This document shows positions 16,504 through 26,214 of a stretch of 64,000 nt of DNA, piece by piece. The stretch is from contig NZ_QQOA01000014.1 of NCBI RefSeq assembly GCF_003443895.1, positions 62,001 through 126,000 of the forward strand, given 5' to 3'. Each line of letters starts with the position of its first letter. The stretch's first letter is position 1. Below the pieces are notes generated by a model that made no database searches, was not told the DNA's origin, and worked only from the letters and a program-made list of their open reading frames with translations. The position numbers were made by a program, and so were the translations under genes. This DNA comes from Paraburkholderia phosphatilytica (GTDB taxonomy: Bacteria > Pseudomonadota > Gammaproteobacteria > Burkholderiales > Burkholderiaceae).

Positions 16504-19005
16504 TCACTGGCCGCTTCGGCTCGCCACGTCGTTCAGGATCCGTTCGACGCCTTCCACATAGTGCCGCGTGCCGAAGCGGCGGCGCGCGGTCTGCAGCCCG
16601 TTGCCGCTCAGGCGCTCGCGCAGGCCCGCATCCGCTTGCAGTCTCGCCAGCGCATCAGCCAGCGCCCGCGCATCGCCGGGCGGGCACAGCAGCCCGTTCA
16701 CCTCGTGCTCGACGATCTCCAGCACGCCGCCGTCGCGCGCCGCCACGACCGGCCGGCCCGCCAGCATGCCTTCCACGATCACGCGGCCGAACGGCTCCGC
16801 GGTGATCGACGTATGCGCGACCACGTCCACGGCGCGCATGCAGGCCGCCACGTCGCGCTGAAAACCGAGGAAATGCACGCGGTCGGCAATGCCATGCGAT
16901 TCGGCATAGGTGCGCAGCTCGGCGGCCCACGCGTCCTCGCCGAACAGCGGCGCGCCGACCAGCACCGCGTGCATCCGCGGATCGAGCGTCATCGCTTCCA
17001 GCAGCACGTGCTGACCCTTCCAGCGCGCGATCCGGCTGAACGAACCGACCAGCCACGCGTCCTGCGGCAGCCCCTGCAGATCGCGCAGCACGGCCTGCGG
17101 CACGTCGCGCAGCGCGTCGAACGGCACGTCGTCGATACCGTTGAAGACGACGTCGATGCGCGCCGCGTCGAAGTGGGTCAGCGACGCGAACGCCTCAGCG
17201 GACGCCTGTGAATTCGCGATCACGTGCGTGATGCCAAGCTTCGCGCACCACTTGATCACGGTACGCTGCGTGCGGCCGAAATGCGCCGGGCTCACGATGT
17301 CGCGCAGGTGCCAGACCACCGGCTTCCGCGCAAGCTTGCCGGCCAGCGCGCCGATCACCATCGCGCGCTGCGTGTTCGCGTAGATCACGCCGGTATCGCG
17401 CGCACGCCGCGCGGTCTCGCGCACCAGCGCCGCCACGTTGCCGAGCACACGCGGCTTCGGCATGCCATGACCCTGCTTGCGCACGTCGCGCAATCCGTCC
17501 GCCGCCAGCACGTCGACGGGCACGCCCGCCGTATCGAGCGCCATCCGGAACGGGCCATCTTCCAGCAGCAGCACTTCGATCCGGTCGCGCAACGCCTTCA
17601 CGATTTCGAGCAGCGACAGTTCCGCGCCGCCAAGCACGCCGCTCTGATCGACCGCAAGCACGCGCGGCGCTTTCGCGGGCGGCCGCGCTTTCGTCACGCT
17701 CGCGGGCGGTTGCGGGTCCGGCGGCGGCCCCATGCCGTCGAGCGCGGGCACGGCCGCGCGCACGAGCGCCACGAAGCGCTCGCGAAAGTGCGCGGTCGAA
17801 AAACGTTCGGCGTTCGCGCGGCAATCGGCGGGCAGGAACAGGTTCGCGTTCTCGTCGAACACTTCGACCGCCGCCTGGATCGACGCGGCGCTCTGCTCGT
17901 CGAAGAACATGCCGGTCGGTTTCGGGTCCATCAGGTCGCGCACCGTTTCAAGCGCGCCGCCCTTGCCGAATGCGATCACCGGTGTGCCGCAGGCCTGCGC
18001 TTCCACCACTGAAATGCCGAAATCCTCTTCCGCCGCGAACACGAATGCCTTCGCGCGACGCATCCGGTCACGCAACACCTCGAACGGCTGATAGCCCATG
18101 ATCTCGACGTTCGGCGCGGCCTTCGCGCGGATCTTCCGCATGTCCGGCCCATCGCCGATCACGACGAGCCTGCGCTCCGGCATCTGTGCGAACGCTTCGA
18201 CGATCAGGTCGATCTTCTTGTACGGCACCATTCGCGAAGCGGTCAGATAGAAGTCGTCCTTCTCCGTGTTCAGCGTGAACGCGTCCACGTCGACGGGCGG
18301 GAAGATCACCTGTGCGCCTCGTTGATACACCTTGTGGATGCGCCGCGCGATGAAGCCCGAGTTCGCGACGAACTGGTCGACGGAGTTCGCCGTGCGGATA
18401 TCCCAGTTGCGGATGTAGTGGAGAATCAGCCGCGCGAGTGCGGACTTCGGCCCGCTCGTCAGCTTCGATTCGTTCAGGTACTGGTGCTGCAGATCCCACG
18501 CGTAGCGGATCGGCGAATGCACATAGCTGATGTGAATCTGGTCCGGTCCCGTCAGCACGCCTTTCGCCACCGCGTGGCTGCTGGAGATCACCACGTCGTA
18601 CGCGGACACGTCGAGCTGCTCGATCGCGAGCGGCATCAGCGGCAGATACGCGCGGTACTTCGTGCGCGCGAGCGGCAGCTTCTGGATGAACGACGTCTTC
18701 ACCGGCTTGCCGCGCAGAAACGTGCGGTCGTCGAGAAAATCGACCAGCGCGAACAGGTCCGCATCCGGAAAGCACGCGACGATCTGCTCGAGCACGCGCT
18801 CCGCGCCAGCATAGGTGACGAGCCAGTCGTGCACGATCGCGACCCGCACGTTGCGGCCGGTGCGCTGGGTGCGCTGCATACGCTGCGCGGCCGCGACATT
18901 GCGCTCGGTGGCAGCGGCAGCTCCATTGCCAGCAGCCTCCGCGGATTGCGCGCGCGCGAGCGGCGCCGGTTGGAGAACGGGGTCCTGCAACAGTTCGTGG
19001 CTCAT
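16504..19005 (-). CDS. bceR: Bifunctional glycosyltransferase, two GT4-type domains
   Basis: The 833-residue protein has two GT-B glycosyltransferase units in tandem. The first (residues 54 to about 430) starts RVAIVHDWLVTYAGAERVL and contains EEDFGISVVEAQACGTPVI. A proline-rich linker (GPPPDPQPPASV) leads to the second (about 455-830), with VLGGAELSLLEIV and GRVIVEGMLAGRPVVAA. It would add two sugars to the lipid-linked repeat unit in the cytoplasm. The fused layout matches bceR of the cepacian cluster. The ATG at 19005 overlaps the bceQ stop as ATGA, implying coupled translation; the open frame upstream of it is out-of-frame bceQ sequence. The N-terminal 50 residues are alanine/glutamine-rich. 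Confidence 0.9.
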   Translation of the reverse strand: MSHELLQDPVLQPAPLARAQSAEAAGNGAAAATERNVAAAQRMQRTQRTGRNVRVAIVHDWLVTYAGAERVLEQIVACFPDADLFALVDFLDDRTFLRGKPVKTSFIQKLPLARTKYRAYLPLMPLAIEQLDVSAYDVVISSSHAVAKGVLTGPDQIHISYVHSPIRYAWDLQHQYLNESKLTSGPKSALARLILHYIRNWDIRTANSVDQFVANSGFIARRIHKVYQRGAQVIFPPVDVDAFTLNTEKDDFYLTASRMVPYKKIDLIVEAFAQMPERRLVVIGDGPDMRKIRAKAAPNVEIMGYQPFEVLRDRMRRAKAFVFAAEEDFGISVVEAQACGTPVIAFGKGGALETVRDLMDPKPTGMFFDEQSAASIQAAVEVFDENANLFLPADCRANAERFSTAHFRERFVALVRAAVPALDGMGPPPDPQPPASVTKARPPAKAPRVLAVDQSGVLGGAELSLLEIVKALRDRIEVLLLEDGPFRMALDTAGVPVDVLAADGLRDVRKQGHGMPKPRVLGNVAALVRETARRARDTGVIYANTQRAMVIGALAGKLARKPVVWHLRDIVSPAHFGRTQRTVIKWCAKLGITHVIANSQASAEAFASLTHFDAARIDVVFNGIDDVPFDALRDVPQAVLRDLQGLPQDAWLVGSFSRIARWKGQHVLLEAMTLDPRMHAVLVGAPLFGEDAWAAELRTYAESHGIADRVHFLGFQRDVAACMRAVDVVAHTSITAEPFGRVIVEGMLAGRPVVAARDGGVLEIVEHEVNGLLCPPGDARALADALARLQADAGLRERLSGNGLQTARRRFGTRHYVEGVERILNDVASRSGQ

Positions 19006-20468
19006 GCGCTTCTCCTCGGATTCAGCCGCAACAGCAGCGAGCGCGCCAGTTCGCGCAGCGCGGGCGTCGTCGACACCGACCAGCCGACGTTCGCGCTGGC
19101 CATCAGTACGCCCGCGACAGCCGCCATTGCCGGTGTCGGAACGAGGCTCGCGAGGTACAGGCTCGCGGCCAGAAAAACGAGATGCGGCAGCATGTCGAGC
19201 ACGATCGGCCGCATCTGGATGCGCGTCAGCCAGAGCAGCGCGACGTAGTCGAACAGCGCGCGCGCGACGACCGCCAGCGCGGCGCCCGTCAGTCCGAAGT
19301 GACGGATGCCGAACCACAACAGCACGGCGAACACCGGCAGCTCGACGAGGCCGACGCGTGCCGCGGCCGCGGGATTGTTCTGCGACTGGATCAGGATGCG
19401 GGTGACGCTCGCCTGTCCGACGAGCCACACGCCGATCACCAGAATGCGGCCCACCGGCGCGGCTTCGTCCGCGATGGCATTGCCGACCCACAGGCGCAGG
19501 AACGGCTCGAGCGCGATCGTCGCGACCAGCGCGACCGGCGTGAACGCCGCGTTGAGGAATTCGAGCGACTGCCGCGCGAGTTCGTCGGCGCGCTCGCGCC
19601 GCACCGCGGAGAGCCGCGGAAACAGCGTGCGCACCAGCGCGTTCGGCACGATGTTCAGCCGCGTGACGAGGTTCTGCGGCACCGTGTAGTACGTAACGAA
19701 GCGCGCGCCGAGACTCGTGCCGAGCAGTACGCGGTCGAGCGAATCGGCCACCATGCCCGTCACGCTCGCCACCAGCATCCAGCCGCCGAACGTGAACAGC
19801 GCTTTCGACGTGCCAACGCGCGGCGGCCGCATACCGTGGATATCCAGCACACGCAGCGCCGAGCGGCCCAGCAGGATCGCGGCGGCCAGACGCGCTACCA
19901 CCGCGCCGGCAATCACGTTCTGCAGGTTCGGCGCGATCAGCCAGCCCGCCGCGAGCGGCAACAGCTGGAACAGGAAGGTGCCGATGGTCTGGTTGGTGTT
20001 GTAGATGCCGAAGCGCTCGGCGCCGTTGATCGCGCCCGCGAACACCCACGACACGTTCGCGATCGGAATCGCGACCGCGAGCCACGGCAGCGCCATGTAC
20101 ACCTCGTGCAGCAGCTCCGGCGACACATGCGTGAAATACGCGGTGTAGAGAAACGTGCCGAAGTAGATCAGCAATCCGCCGATCACGCCCGTGCCGAGAT
20201 TCACCCAGAATGCGCTCCAGAACACGTCCGCGCATTCGTCCGCGTCGTTCGATGCGCGCGCTTTCGAAATGTGGTTCTGCGCGGCCATGCTCATGCCGAG
20301 ATCGAGCACGCTGAAATAGCCGATCAGCGTCCACACGAGCGCGATCACGCCGTAACGCTCCACGCCGAGCAGATGGATATACGACGGCACGGTGACGAGC
20401 GACACGAAGGTCGGCAGTACGAGCCCGAAGAAATTGATCGCGACGTTCCTGAGGATGCCTTTGTCCAT
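19002..20468 (-). CDS. bceQ: Polysaccharide repeat-unit flippase (Wzx-like)
   Basis: The 488-residue, about 12-14-helix protein starts MDKGILRNVAINFFGLVLPT and has the FGLYN-like motif RFGIYNTNQTIGTFLF, typical of polysaccharide exporters of the MOP superfamily. It would move the finished undecaprenyl-linked repeat unit across the inner membrane to the polymerase BceI. Length is normal. The ribosome binding site GAAGGA precedes the start. It lies between bceP (47 bases upstream) and bceR (4-base overlap), forming a leftward P-Q-R operon. Confidence 0.88.
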   Translation of the reverse strand: MDKGILRNVAINFFGLVLPTFVSLVTVPSYIHLLGVERYGVIALVWTLIGYFSVLDLGMSMAAQNHISKARASNDADECADVFWSAFWVNLGTGVIGGLLIYFGTFLYTAYFTHVSPELLHEVYMALPWLAVAIPIANVSWVFAGAINGAERFGIYNTNQTIGTFLFQLLPLAAGWLIAPNLQNVIAGAVVARLAAAILLGRSALRVLDIHGMRPPRVGTSKALFTFGGWMLVASVTGMVADSLDRVLLGTSLGARFVTYYTVPQNLVTRLNIVPNALVRTLFPRLSAVRRERADELARQSLEFLNAAFTPVALVATIALEPFLRLWVGNAIADEAAPVGRILVIGVWLVGQASVTRILIQSQNNPAAAARVGLVELPVFAVLLWFGIRHFGLTGAALAVVARALFDYVALLWLTRIQMRPIVLDMLPHLVFLAASLYLASLVPTPAMAAVAGVLMASANVGWSVSTTPALRELARSLLLRLNPRRSA

Positions 20469-20515
20469 CGGAGTCCTTCAGTTTTCCTGATTAATAGGAT
20501 GCACCAGGCGGCGCA

Positions 20516-22789
20516 CTAAGCGGGCTTCCATCGATACATCGTCACCTTGCCGCGGGCATCTTCCTCGACGAACACGAGGTACTCGCCATCGGCACGTTTG
20601 AATGCGGTCACGCCGAACGGCACGTCCACCCAGCCCGACGCACGTCCCACTTCCGGACCGGGACGGATCACGCCCACTTCCCGGCCGCTGTCGCGGTCGT
20701 ACACGTGCACCGCGCCCACCGGTTCGACCACGAACAGGTACTTGCCCGCCACCGCGAGGCCGGCTGCCGTGGCAATCGGTTGTGTTCTGGTCTCCCAGGG
20801 AAGCACGATCGTGTAGCGCGGCTGCGCCTTGCCGCTCGACCAGCGGTCGTAGCGCACCAGCACGCGGCCCGCTTCCTTCCAGAACGCGCGGTCCGGCGGC
20901 GCATCGGCGGTGTAGCCCGTCACGTAGAGCGAATCGGTGTCGGGTTCGTAGATCGCGCGGCGCAGCTCGGTGAACGGCGGCGGCATCGGGTACACGGTCA
21001 GGTCCGAATACGCGTAGACCGGATTGCCCTTCGCATCGAGACCCCCGAAGCGAAAGCGGTCGATGCCCTTCGTGTCGCGCGTGCGCCAGATGTCGCCGTT
21101 CGTATCGACCCACCAGCCCCAGCCGCCCGCGAGCTTCGCGCCCGTGGTGTTCGGCTCGAACTCGTCGGCATCGAAGCGGCCATCGCCGTTGCGGTCGCGC
21201 CAGATCCAGTCGCCGCCCGGCGGCGCATTCGGAATGCCCGCCACGTCTTTCGCGCGACCGGCGATGAAGCCCGACGGAATCGCGATCTCGCCGTCGCGCT
21301 GCGGATCGAAGCGGTAGATCTTCAGATGGTCCGCATACATGTCCATCAGGTAGAGGAACGTGCGGTCCTTCAGCTTGCGGACGATCGGCAGGCCGGGCCA
21401 CTGGTCGGTGTGGAAGACCGGATCGTCGGGATAGCGGAAGCGGTTGGACAGAAAACCCGCGTAGGTCCAGTCGTCGCCCGCGGGCTTCGACAGATCGAGT
21501 TCGAAGCGCTTGTTGCCCGTATAGACGCTATCGGGATGCGACGGATCGATCCACGCGCCGTCGACGAACAGCAGCCCCTGCAACTGCCATAGCTGCCTGC
21601 CGTCCGGCGCATAGCTTTCGAGCGTCGCGCCGAGGCCCGCGCCGATCGGGCCGTTCTTGCCGTTCGCGCGGTCGGGCGGCCCGATGCCATTGGTCGACAC
21701 GTAGACGTTGCCGCGCGCATCCACCGCGACGCCCGTGAGTCCGTTGAAGCGTTGCGGACCGGGCCGGCCCGCGACGCCCGCGAAGATGCCGCCGCGTTCG
21801 CCGAGCGTCGCGCTCTGCCGGTAGCGCCCGCCGTCCTTCGTGTAGATCAGGATCTGCTGACGCGGGCCGTTGTCCGCAATCAGCAACCGGCCGTGCGGAT
21901 CGACTGCGATATCCACGGCGACGGTGTCGTCGGGCAATGCAGGTGCGTCGTCGAGCGGCTGACCCGAAGCGGTGTAGTGCGCGAGGCGTGGCGTCCTGCC
22001 GCCGCGCGTATCCGTCAGCGCCCACAGCGAGCCGTCGCCGGCCAGTGCGAGACGTCCGGGCGCCGGCGCATCCCAGCCGGTCTTCTGCAGCATCGAGCCG
22101 GCGTCATACACTTCGATGCGGTCGCGCGTCGTGTTGCTCGCGTAGAGCGTCGCATCGTTCGCGGCGAGTCCGCCGATCTCGGCGCTCGTATCCGTCGTCG
22201 CATCCACGCTCGCGACCGACGGTACCGGTACGTCGTTGATCTTCAGGAAGCTCGCGGCGAACTGCGCATGTGGGTCCGCGGGTTTCGGCAGCGGCTCGAA
22301 CGGCGCATCGCGTTTCGGGTCGGCGATCTCGCGGCGCGTGATGCCGTACCACTGGCGCCCCTTCTCCGGCCACACGCCGGCCGCTACCAGATGGCCCTTC
22401 TCGTTGCCGACCGAGACGGCCGCGAACATATAGCGATGGTTGAGCGCGATCGCGTTGCCGCCGCTGTTGCCCCAGCCGTGCGTGCCGCCCGCGAAGCCGA
22501 GCACCTTGCCGTTCTGGTACATGCTGATTTCCGCGCCGCTTTCATCCCACGGCGCGTTCGTATAGACCTTGCCGTCCGGCGACACCGCGATCGCGGTGAT
22601 ATTGATCTGCACCCACGACCCATCGCCATAGCCGTATGTATTGCCGATCCACGACGTTTTCGCGGCGAGCTGCGTTTCTTCCGCATGCGCGCGATCGCCA
22701 GTCACGCTGTTCAGCGCGACAAGCGATGCACAGGCGAAAGCGGCCGTCATGAACAGGCGGCGCGGCACGCGCAAGGTGAATGGCAACAA
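20516..22789 (-). CDS. bceP: Secreted beta-propeller-like protein of the exopolysaccharide locus
   Basis: The product is about 757 residues, with a signal peptide (LRVPRRLFMTAAFACASLVA, then DRAHAEE) and repeated NHL/SMP-30-like segments such as GVAVDARGNVYVSTNGIGPP and DPHGLLIADN-type turns. The end reads KVTMYRWKPA. Start choice is uncertain: TTG at 22789 has GGAGGGAG close upstream, and ATG at 22750 would still leave a short signal peptide. Its position matches bceP; the symbol is by order only. It is probably periplasmic or extracellular and may bind or process the polymer, but no catalytic motif is recognised. A paralogue with the same start and end pattern lies at 42916-44832. Confidence 0.7.
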   Translation of the reverse strand: MLPFTLRVPRRLFMTAAFACASLVALNSVTGDRAHAEETQLAAKTSWIGNTYGYGDGSWVQINITAIAVSPDGKVYTNAPWDESGAEISMYQNGKVLGFAGGTHGWGNSGGNAIALNHRYMFAAVSVGNEKGHLVAAGVWPEKGRQWYGITRREIADPKRDAPFEPLPKPADPHAQFAASFLKINDVPVPSVASVDATTDTSAEIGGLAANDATLYASNTTRDRIEVYDAGSMLQKTGWDAPAPGRLALAGDGSLWALTDTRGGRTPRLAHYTASGQPLDDAPALPDDTVAVDIAVDPHGRLLIADNGPRQQILIYTKDGGRYRQSATLGERGGIFAGVAGRPGPQRFNGLTGVAVDARGNVYVSTNGIGPPDRANGKNGPIGAGLGATLESYAPDGRQLWQLQGLLFVDGAWIDPSHPDSVYTGNKRFELDLSKPAGDDWTYAGFLSNRFRYPDDPVFHTDQWPGLPIVRKLKDRTFLYLMDMYADHLKIYRFDPQRDGEIAIPSGFIAGRAKDVAGIPNAPPGGDWIWRDRNGDGRFDADEFEPNTTGAKLAGGWGWWVDTNGDIWRTRDTKGIDRFRFGGLDAKGNPVYAYSDLTVYPMPPPFTELRRAIYEPDTDSLYVTGYTADAPPDRAFWKEAGRVLVRYDRWSSGKAQPRYTIVLPWETRTQPIATAAGLAVAGKYLFVVEPVGAVHVYDRDSGREVGVIRPGPEVGRASGWVDVPFGVTAFKRADGEYLVFVEEDARGKVTMYRWKPA

Positions 22790-23023
22790 GGGCTCCCTCC
22801 GGCGAGGACGAGAGCCCACAGTACGTTGAAAAATCGCCGCGGCGAAAATCGAAATTAATTCAAAAATATTCGGCGTTTCATGGGGTTTTCAAAAAAACCG
22901 TCGAAAAAATCGCGCGATTTACATCGACGCAATTTCGGTTTTTTTAGCGATTTTCTTTTCCCTAGAATCGCTTCGTGTCCGTCGCGCGACGGTCTCCGCC
23001 TCCCGCACTCTGATGGATGGTTC
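22790..23023. promoter_or_regulatory. AT-rich divergent promoter region bceP / bceO
   Basis: This 234-base gap lies between divergent operons. The middle (about 22840-22970) is AT-rich with several A- and T-runs and imperfect repeats of CGAAA/TTTCG type. It should hold both promoters; no hexamers are assigned with confidence. Confidence 0.5.
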
Positions 23024-24088
23024 ATGACTGCCAGCACCTTGTCCGACCCGCCGTCCCACACCCGTCGAATTGTGCAGCTCGACGGGTTGCGCGCGATCGC
23101 GGTGCTCGCGGTGTTCGCGCAGCACGCGCTGAAGGCGCCGCTGTGGATGGGCGTCGATCTGTTCTTCGTGTTGAGCGGCTTTCTGATCACCGGCATCCTG
23201 CTCGACCGCAAAGCGCGGCAGGTGCCCTATTTCAGCTATTTCTACGCACGCCGCGCGCGCCGCATCCTGCCGCCGTACGTGCTGCTGATGATCGTATCGT
23301 CGCTGCTGTTCGGCCTCAGCTGGGCGAAATACTGGCCGTGGTACACGTTCTTCGCGACCAACATCGGCGATGCGCTCGGCCAGAGCGGACACGACAGCCT
23401 CAACGTGCTGTGGTCGCTCGCGGTGGAGGAGCAGTTCTACATCGTCTGGCCGTTCGTCGTGCTGCTCGTCCCGGAACGCACGCTCGGCTTCGTCGCTGCC
23501 GCGCTGGTTGTTGTGGTGCCGCTGCTGCGCGCGGTGGCGACGCCCTGGTTCGATACGTTCTGGCCGATCTACTACCTGACGCCGTTCCGCATGGACCTGC
23601 TGGCCGCAGGCGCGCTACTGGCCGTTGCGACGCGGCGCAATCCAGCCGTGCTCGAACGCGTGAAGCCTTTTGCGTTCGCGGGTCTGCTCGCGGCGTTCGC
23701 CTTGCTCGCGTGGCTGCATCTGCATTTCCCGCGCTTTCGCGCCGAGAACACGCTGCTCTCGAATGCGACGCTCTACAGCATCTCGCTCGTGCTGTGCACG
23801 TCGATCGTCGTGATCGCGCTTCAATCGAACGGCATCGTGAAGCGCGTGCTGAGCACGCCCGTGCTCGTCTATATCGGCACCGTGAGCTACACGATCTACC
23901 TGATTCATCTGACCGTGCTCTACGCGATCTGGCCGCTGAACGAAGGCCGTTACGCGAGCGCGGTACTCGCGCTCGCGATCACGCTGGCTTATGCGAGCGT
24001 GAGCTGGTTTGCGTTCGAGCGGCGCCTGATCCACGGCTCGGCGCATGCGGTGCGCGACGATTCGCGCACCGCCGCCAGAGTGTCCTGA
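23024..24088 (+). CDS. bceO: Acyltransferase 3 family membrane protein (second exopolysaccharide O-acyltransferase)
   Basis: The 354-residue membrane protein starts with the family motif QLDGLRAIAVLAVFAQHAL near residue 20, then GVDLFFVLSGFLITGILL and ARRARRILPPY, as in OafA-like O-acetyltransferases. It probably adds acetyl groups to sugars of the repeat unit. The ATG at 23024 is preferred; the upstream extension to 22880 is lysine-rich AT-rich leader. First gene of a rightward unit with bceN (73 bases downstream) and bceM, matching the cepacian order. Confidence 0.87.
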   Translation: MTASTLSDPPSHTRRIVQLDGLRAIAVLAVFAQHALKAPLWMGVDLFFVLSGFLITGILLDRKARQVPYFSYFYARRARRILPPYVLLMIVSSLLFGLSWAKYWPWYTFFATNIGDALGQSGHDSLNVLWSLAVEEQFYIVWPFVVLLVPERTLGFVAAALVVVVPLLRAVATPWFDTFWPIYYLTPFRMDLLAAGALLAVATRRNPAVLERVKPFAFAGLLAAFALLAWLHLHFPRFRAENTLLSNATLYSISLVLCTSIVVIALQSNGIVKRVLSTPVLVYIGTVSYTIYLIHLTVLYAIWPLNEGRYASAVLALAITLAYASVSWFAFERRLIHGSAHAVRDDSRTAARVS

Positions 24089-24161
24089 TACGCATGGCCC
24101 CGCGCATTGTCATTCATTGTCCGCGGAATTCTTTTGTCTTCGATACAGGGATCGACATTCA

Positions 24162-25205
24162 ATGAGCAACCAGCGCAAGGCGATCATCACCGGCGTGTCC
24201 GGACAGGACGGTGCCTACCTCACTGAACTGCTGCTCCAGAAGGGCTATCGCGTGACGGGCACGTATCGCCGCACCAGCTCCGTGAATTTCTGGCGCATGG
24301 AAGAGCTCGGCGTGCTGCAGAATCCGAATCTGGAACTGCTCGAGCACGACCTGACCGATCTCGGCTCCACGCTGCGTCTGCTCGAACGCACCGACGCCGA
24401 CGAGCTGTACAACCTCGCTGCGCAAAGCTTCGTCGGCGTGTCGTTCGATCAACCTGCCACGACCGCCGAAGTCACCGGCATCGGTGCGCTGAATCTGCTC
24501 GAAGGCATCCGCATCGTCAATCCGCGCACGCGCTACTACCAGGCGTCGACCTCCGAGATGTTCGGCAAGGTGCAGGCCGTGCCGCAATGCGAGAGCACCC
24601 CGTTCTATCCGCGCAGCCCGTATGGCGTCGCGAAGCTGTTCGCGCACTGGAGCACGATCAATTACCGCGAGTCATACGGCATCTTCGCGTCGAGCGGCAT
24701 TCTCTTCAATCACGAATCGCCGTTGCGCGGCCGCGAGTTCGTCACCCGCAAGATCACCGACACGGTCGCCAAGATCAAGCTCGGCAAGACCGGCGTGCTC
24801 GAACTCGGCAATCTGGATGCGAAGCGCGACTGGGGCTTTGCGCGCGAATACGTGGAAGGCATGTGGCGGATGCTGCAGGCGTCCGAGCCCGATACCTACG
24901 TGCTCGCGACGAACCGCACGGAGACCGTGCGCGATTTCGTGCGGATGGCGTTCGCCGCGGCCGGCTACCAGCTCGAATGGTCGGGCAAGGACGAGCGCGA
25001 GACCGGCGTCGACATCGCGACCGGGCGTGAACTGGTGCGCGTGAATCCGAAGTTCTATCGCCCGGCGGAGGTCGATCTGCTGATCGGCTGCGCGGACAAG
25101 GCGCACACGCAACTCGGCTGGACGCCGCACACCACGCTCGAGCAGCTGTGCCAGATGATGGTCGAGGCCGATATCGCACGCAACCAGCACCATGACACGT
25201 TCTGA
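24162..25205 (+). CDS. bceN: GDP-mannose 4,6-dehydratase
   Basis: The 347-residue SDR-type protein begins MSNQRKAIITGVSGQDGAYL, the GxxGxxG cofactor motif with the QDG of GDP-mannose dehydratases. STSEMFGK and the catalytic YPRSPYGVAK (YxxxK) follow. It converts GDP-D-mannose to GDP-4-keto-6-deoxymannose. The ATG at 24162 has AGGGA upstream. The 3' end overlaps bceM by 14 bases, so the two steps toward GDP-rhamnose are probably translated together. Substrate comes from BceA. The symbol follows the cepacian cluster. Confidence 0.93.
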   Translation: MSNQRKAIITGVSGQDGAYLTELLLQKGYRVTGTYRRTSSVNFWRMEELGVLQNPNLELLEHDLTDLGSTLRLLERTDADELYNLAAQSFVGVSFDQPATTAEVTGIGALNLLEGIRIVNPRTRYYQASTSEMFGKVQAVPQCESTPFYPRSPYGVAKLFAHWSTINYRESYGIFASSGILFNHESPLRGREFVTRKITDTVAKIKLGKTGVLELGNLDAKRDWGFAREYVEGMWRMLQASEPDTYVLATNRTETVRDFVRMAFAAAGYQLEWSGKDERETGVDIATGRELVRVNPKFYRPAEVDLLIGCADKAHTQLGWTPHTTLEQLCQMMVEADIARNQHHDTF

Positions 25206-26157
25206 GCGCGCAAGCCGGCGCGCGCTGGTCACAGGTGTAGCGGGCTTCACCGGCCGGCACATGGCCGCGCGTCTGATCGATGCCGGCTACGAGGTGTGGG
25301 GCACCGTGATGCCGTCGCGCGGCGGCGTGATGGGTAGCGATCCCGAGCGCCTGCTGCACCATGCCGCGATGCCCGAGGTCGTGCAGGTGAGCGTCGATCT
25401 GCTGGACAGCGACGGGCTCGCGCGCGTCGCCGCGCAGATCCGCCCCGACGTGGTCGTGCATCTGGCGGGTGTCGCGCACGTGATGAACGGCGACGTGGCG
25501 AACACGCATCTCGTCAACGTGATCGGCACGCGCAACCTGCTGGCCGCGCTCGATAGCGTCGGCGCGCCGCCGCATGCGGTGCTACTGGCCAGCAGCGCGA
25601 ACGTGTACGGCAACGTGGACGTCGACGCGATCGACGAACGCATCGCGCCGCAGCCCGCCAACGACTACGCGGTCAGCAAGCTGTCGATGGAGTACACGGC
25701 GAAGCTGTGGAGCGCGCGGCTGCCAGTCGTGATCGCGCGTCCGTTCAACTACACCGGCGTGGGCCAGAGCGAAGCGTATCTGCTGCCGAAAATCGTCGGC
25801 CATTTTGCGCGGCGCGAACGCAGCATCTCGCTCGGCAATACCAACGTGAGCCGCGACTTCTCGGACGTACGCGATGTCGTCGCGGCGTATGCACGGCTGC
25901 TCGAAATCGCGCCCGCCGGCGACACGTTCAACATCTGTTCGGGCGTCGGCCACTCGCTCGCGGACGTGCTCGACATGCTCGCGCGCATCGCCGGCTACGA
26001 GATCGACGTGCAGGTGGACCCGCGCTTCGTGCGGACCAACGACGTGCAGCGCCTGGTCGGTTCGAACGCGAAACTGCGGTGCGCGGTGGGCGGCCATCGC
26101 GTGACGCCGCTCGAAGCCACGCTGCGCTGGATGTACGACGCGGTCCGCTCACGTTGA
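25192..26157 (+). CDS. bceM: NAD-dependent epimerase/reductase, probable GDP-4-keto-6-deoxymannose reductase
   Basis: The 321-residue extended SDR has the cofactor motif TGVAGFTGRHMA, an SSANVYG segment and the catalytic YAVSKLSME (YxxxK). Such enzymes reduce or epimerise nucleotide sugars. Directly after and overlapping bceN, the likely job is reducing GDP-4-keto-6-deoxymannose to GDP-D-rhamnose, as proposed for cepacian. No strong ribosome binding site is present, consistent with coupling to bceN. It ends 58 bases before the convergent bceK, with a hairpin between. Confidence 0.85.
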   Translation: MTRSERASRRALVTGVAGFTGRHMAARLIDAGYEVWGTVMPSRGGVMGSDPERLLHHAAMPEVVQVSVDLLDSDGLARVAAQIRPDVVVHLAGVAHVMNGDVANTHLVNVIGTRNLLAALDSVGAPPHAVLLASSANVYGNVDVDAIDERIAPQPANDYAVSKLSMEYTAKLWSARLPVVIARPFNYTGVGQSEAYLLPKIVGHFARRERSISLGNTNVSRDFSDVRDVVAAYARLLEIAPAGDTFNICSGVGHSLADVLDMLARIAGYEIDVQVDPRFVRTNDVQRLVGSNAKLRCAVGGHRVTPLEATLRWMYDAVRSR

Positions 26158-26167
26158 CTCGTGCAAC

Positions 26168-26190
26168 AGGGCGGCGCGTCGCGCCGCCCT
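26168..26190. terminator. Perfect hairpin between convergent bceM and bceK
   Basis: AGGGCGGCG and CGCCGCCCT flank a CGTCG loop; the symmetry in fact runs through to a single central base. It lies in the 57-base gap between two gene ends. Neither side has a T-run, so it may be a bidirectional block rather than a classical terminator. Confidence 0.6.
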
Positions 26191-26214
26191 CCTTCGCTGC
26201 GGCGCCGCTACGCG

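Noticed and set aside
19006..20334. Upstream extension of the bceR frame by about 440 codons
   Set aside because: The extension lies over bceQ in another frame and gives arginine-rich nonsense; bceR starts at the ATGA overlap.
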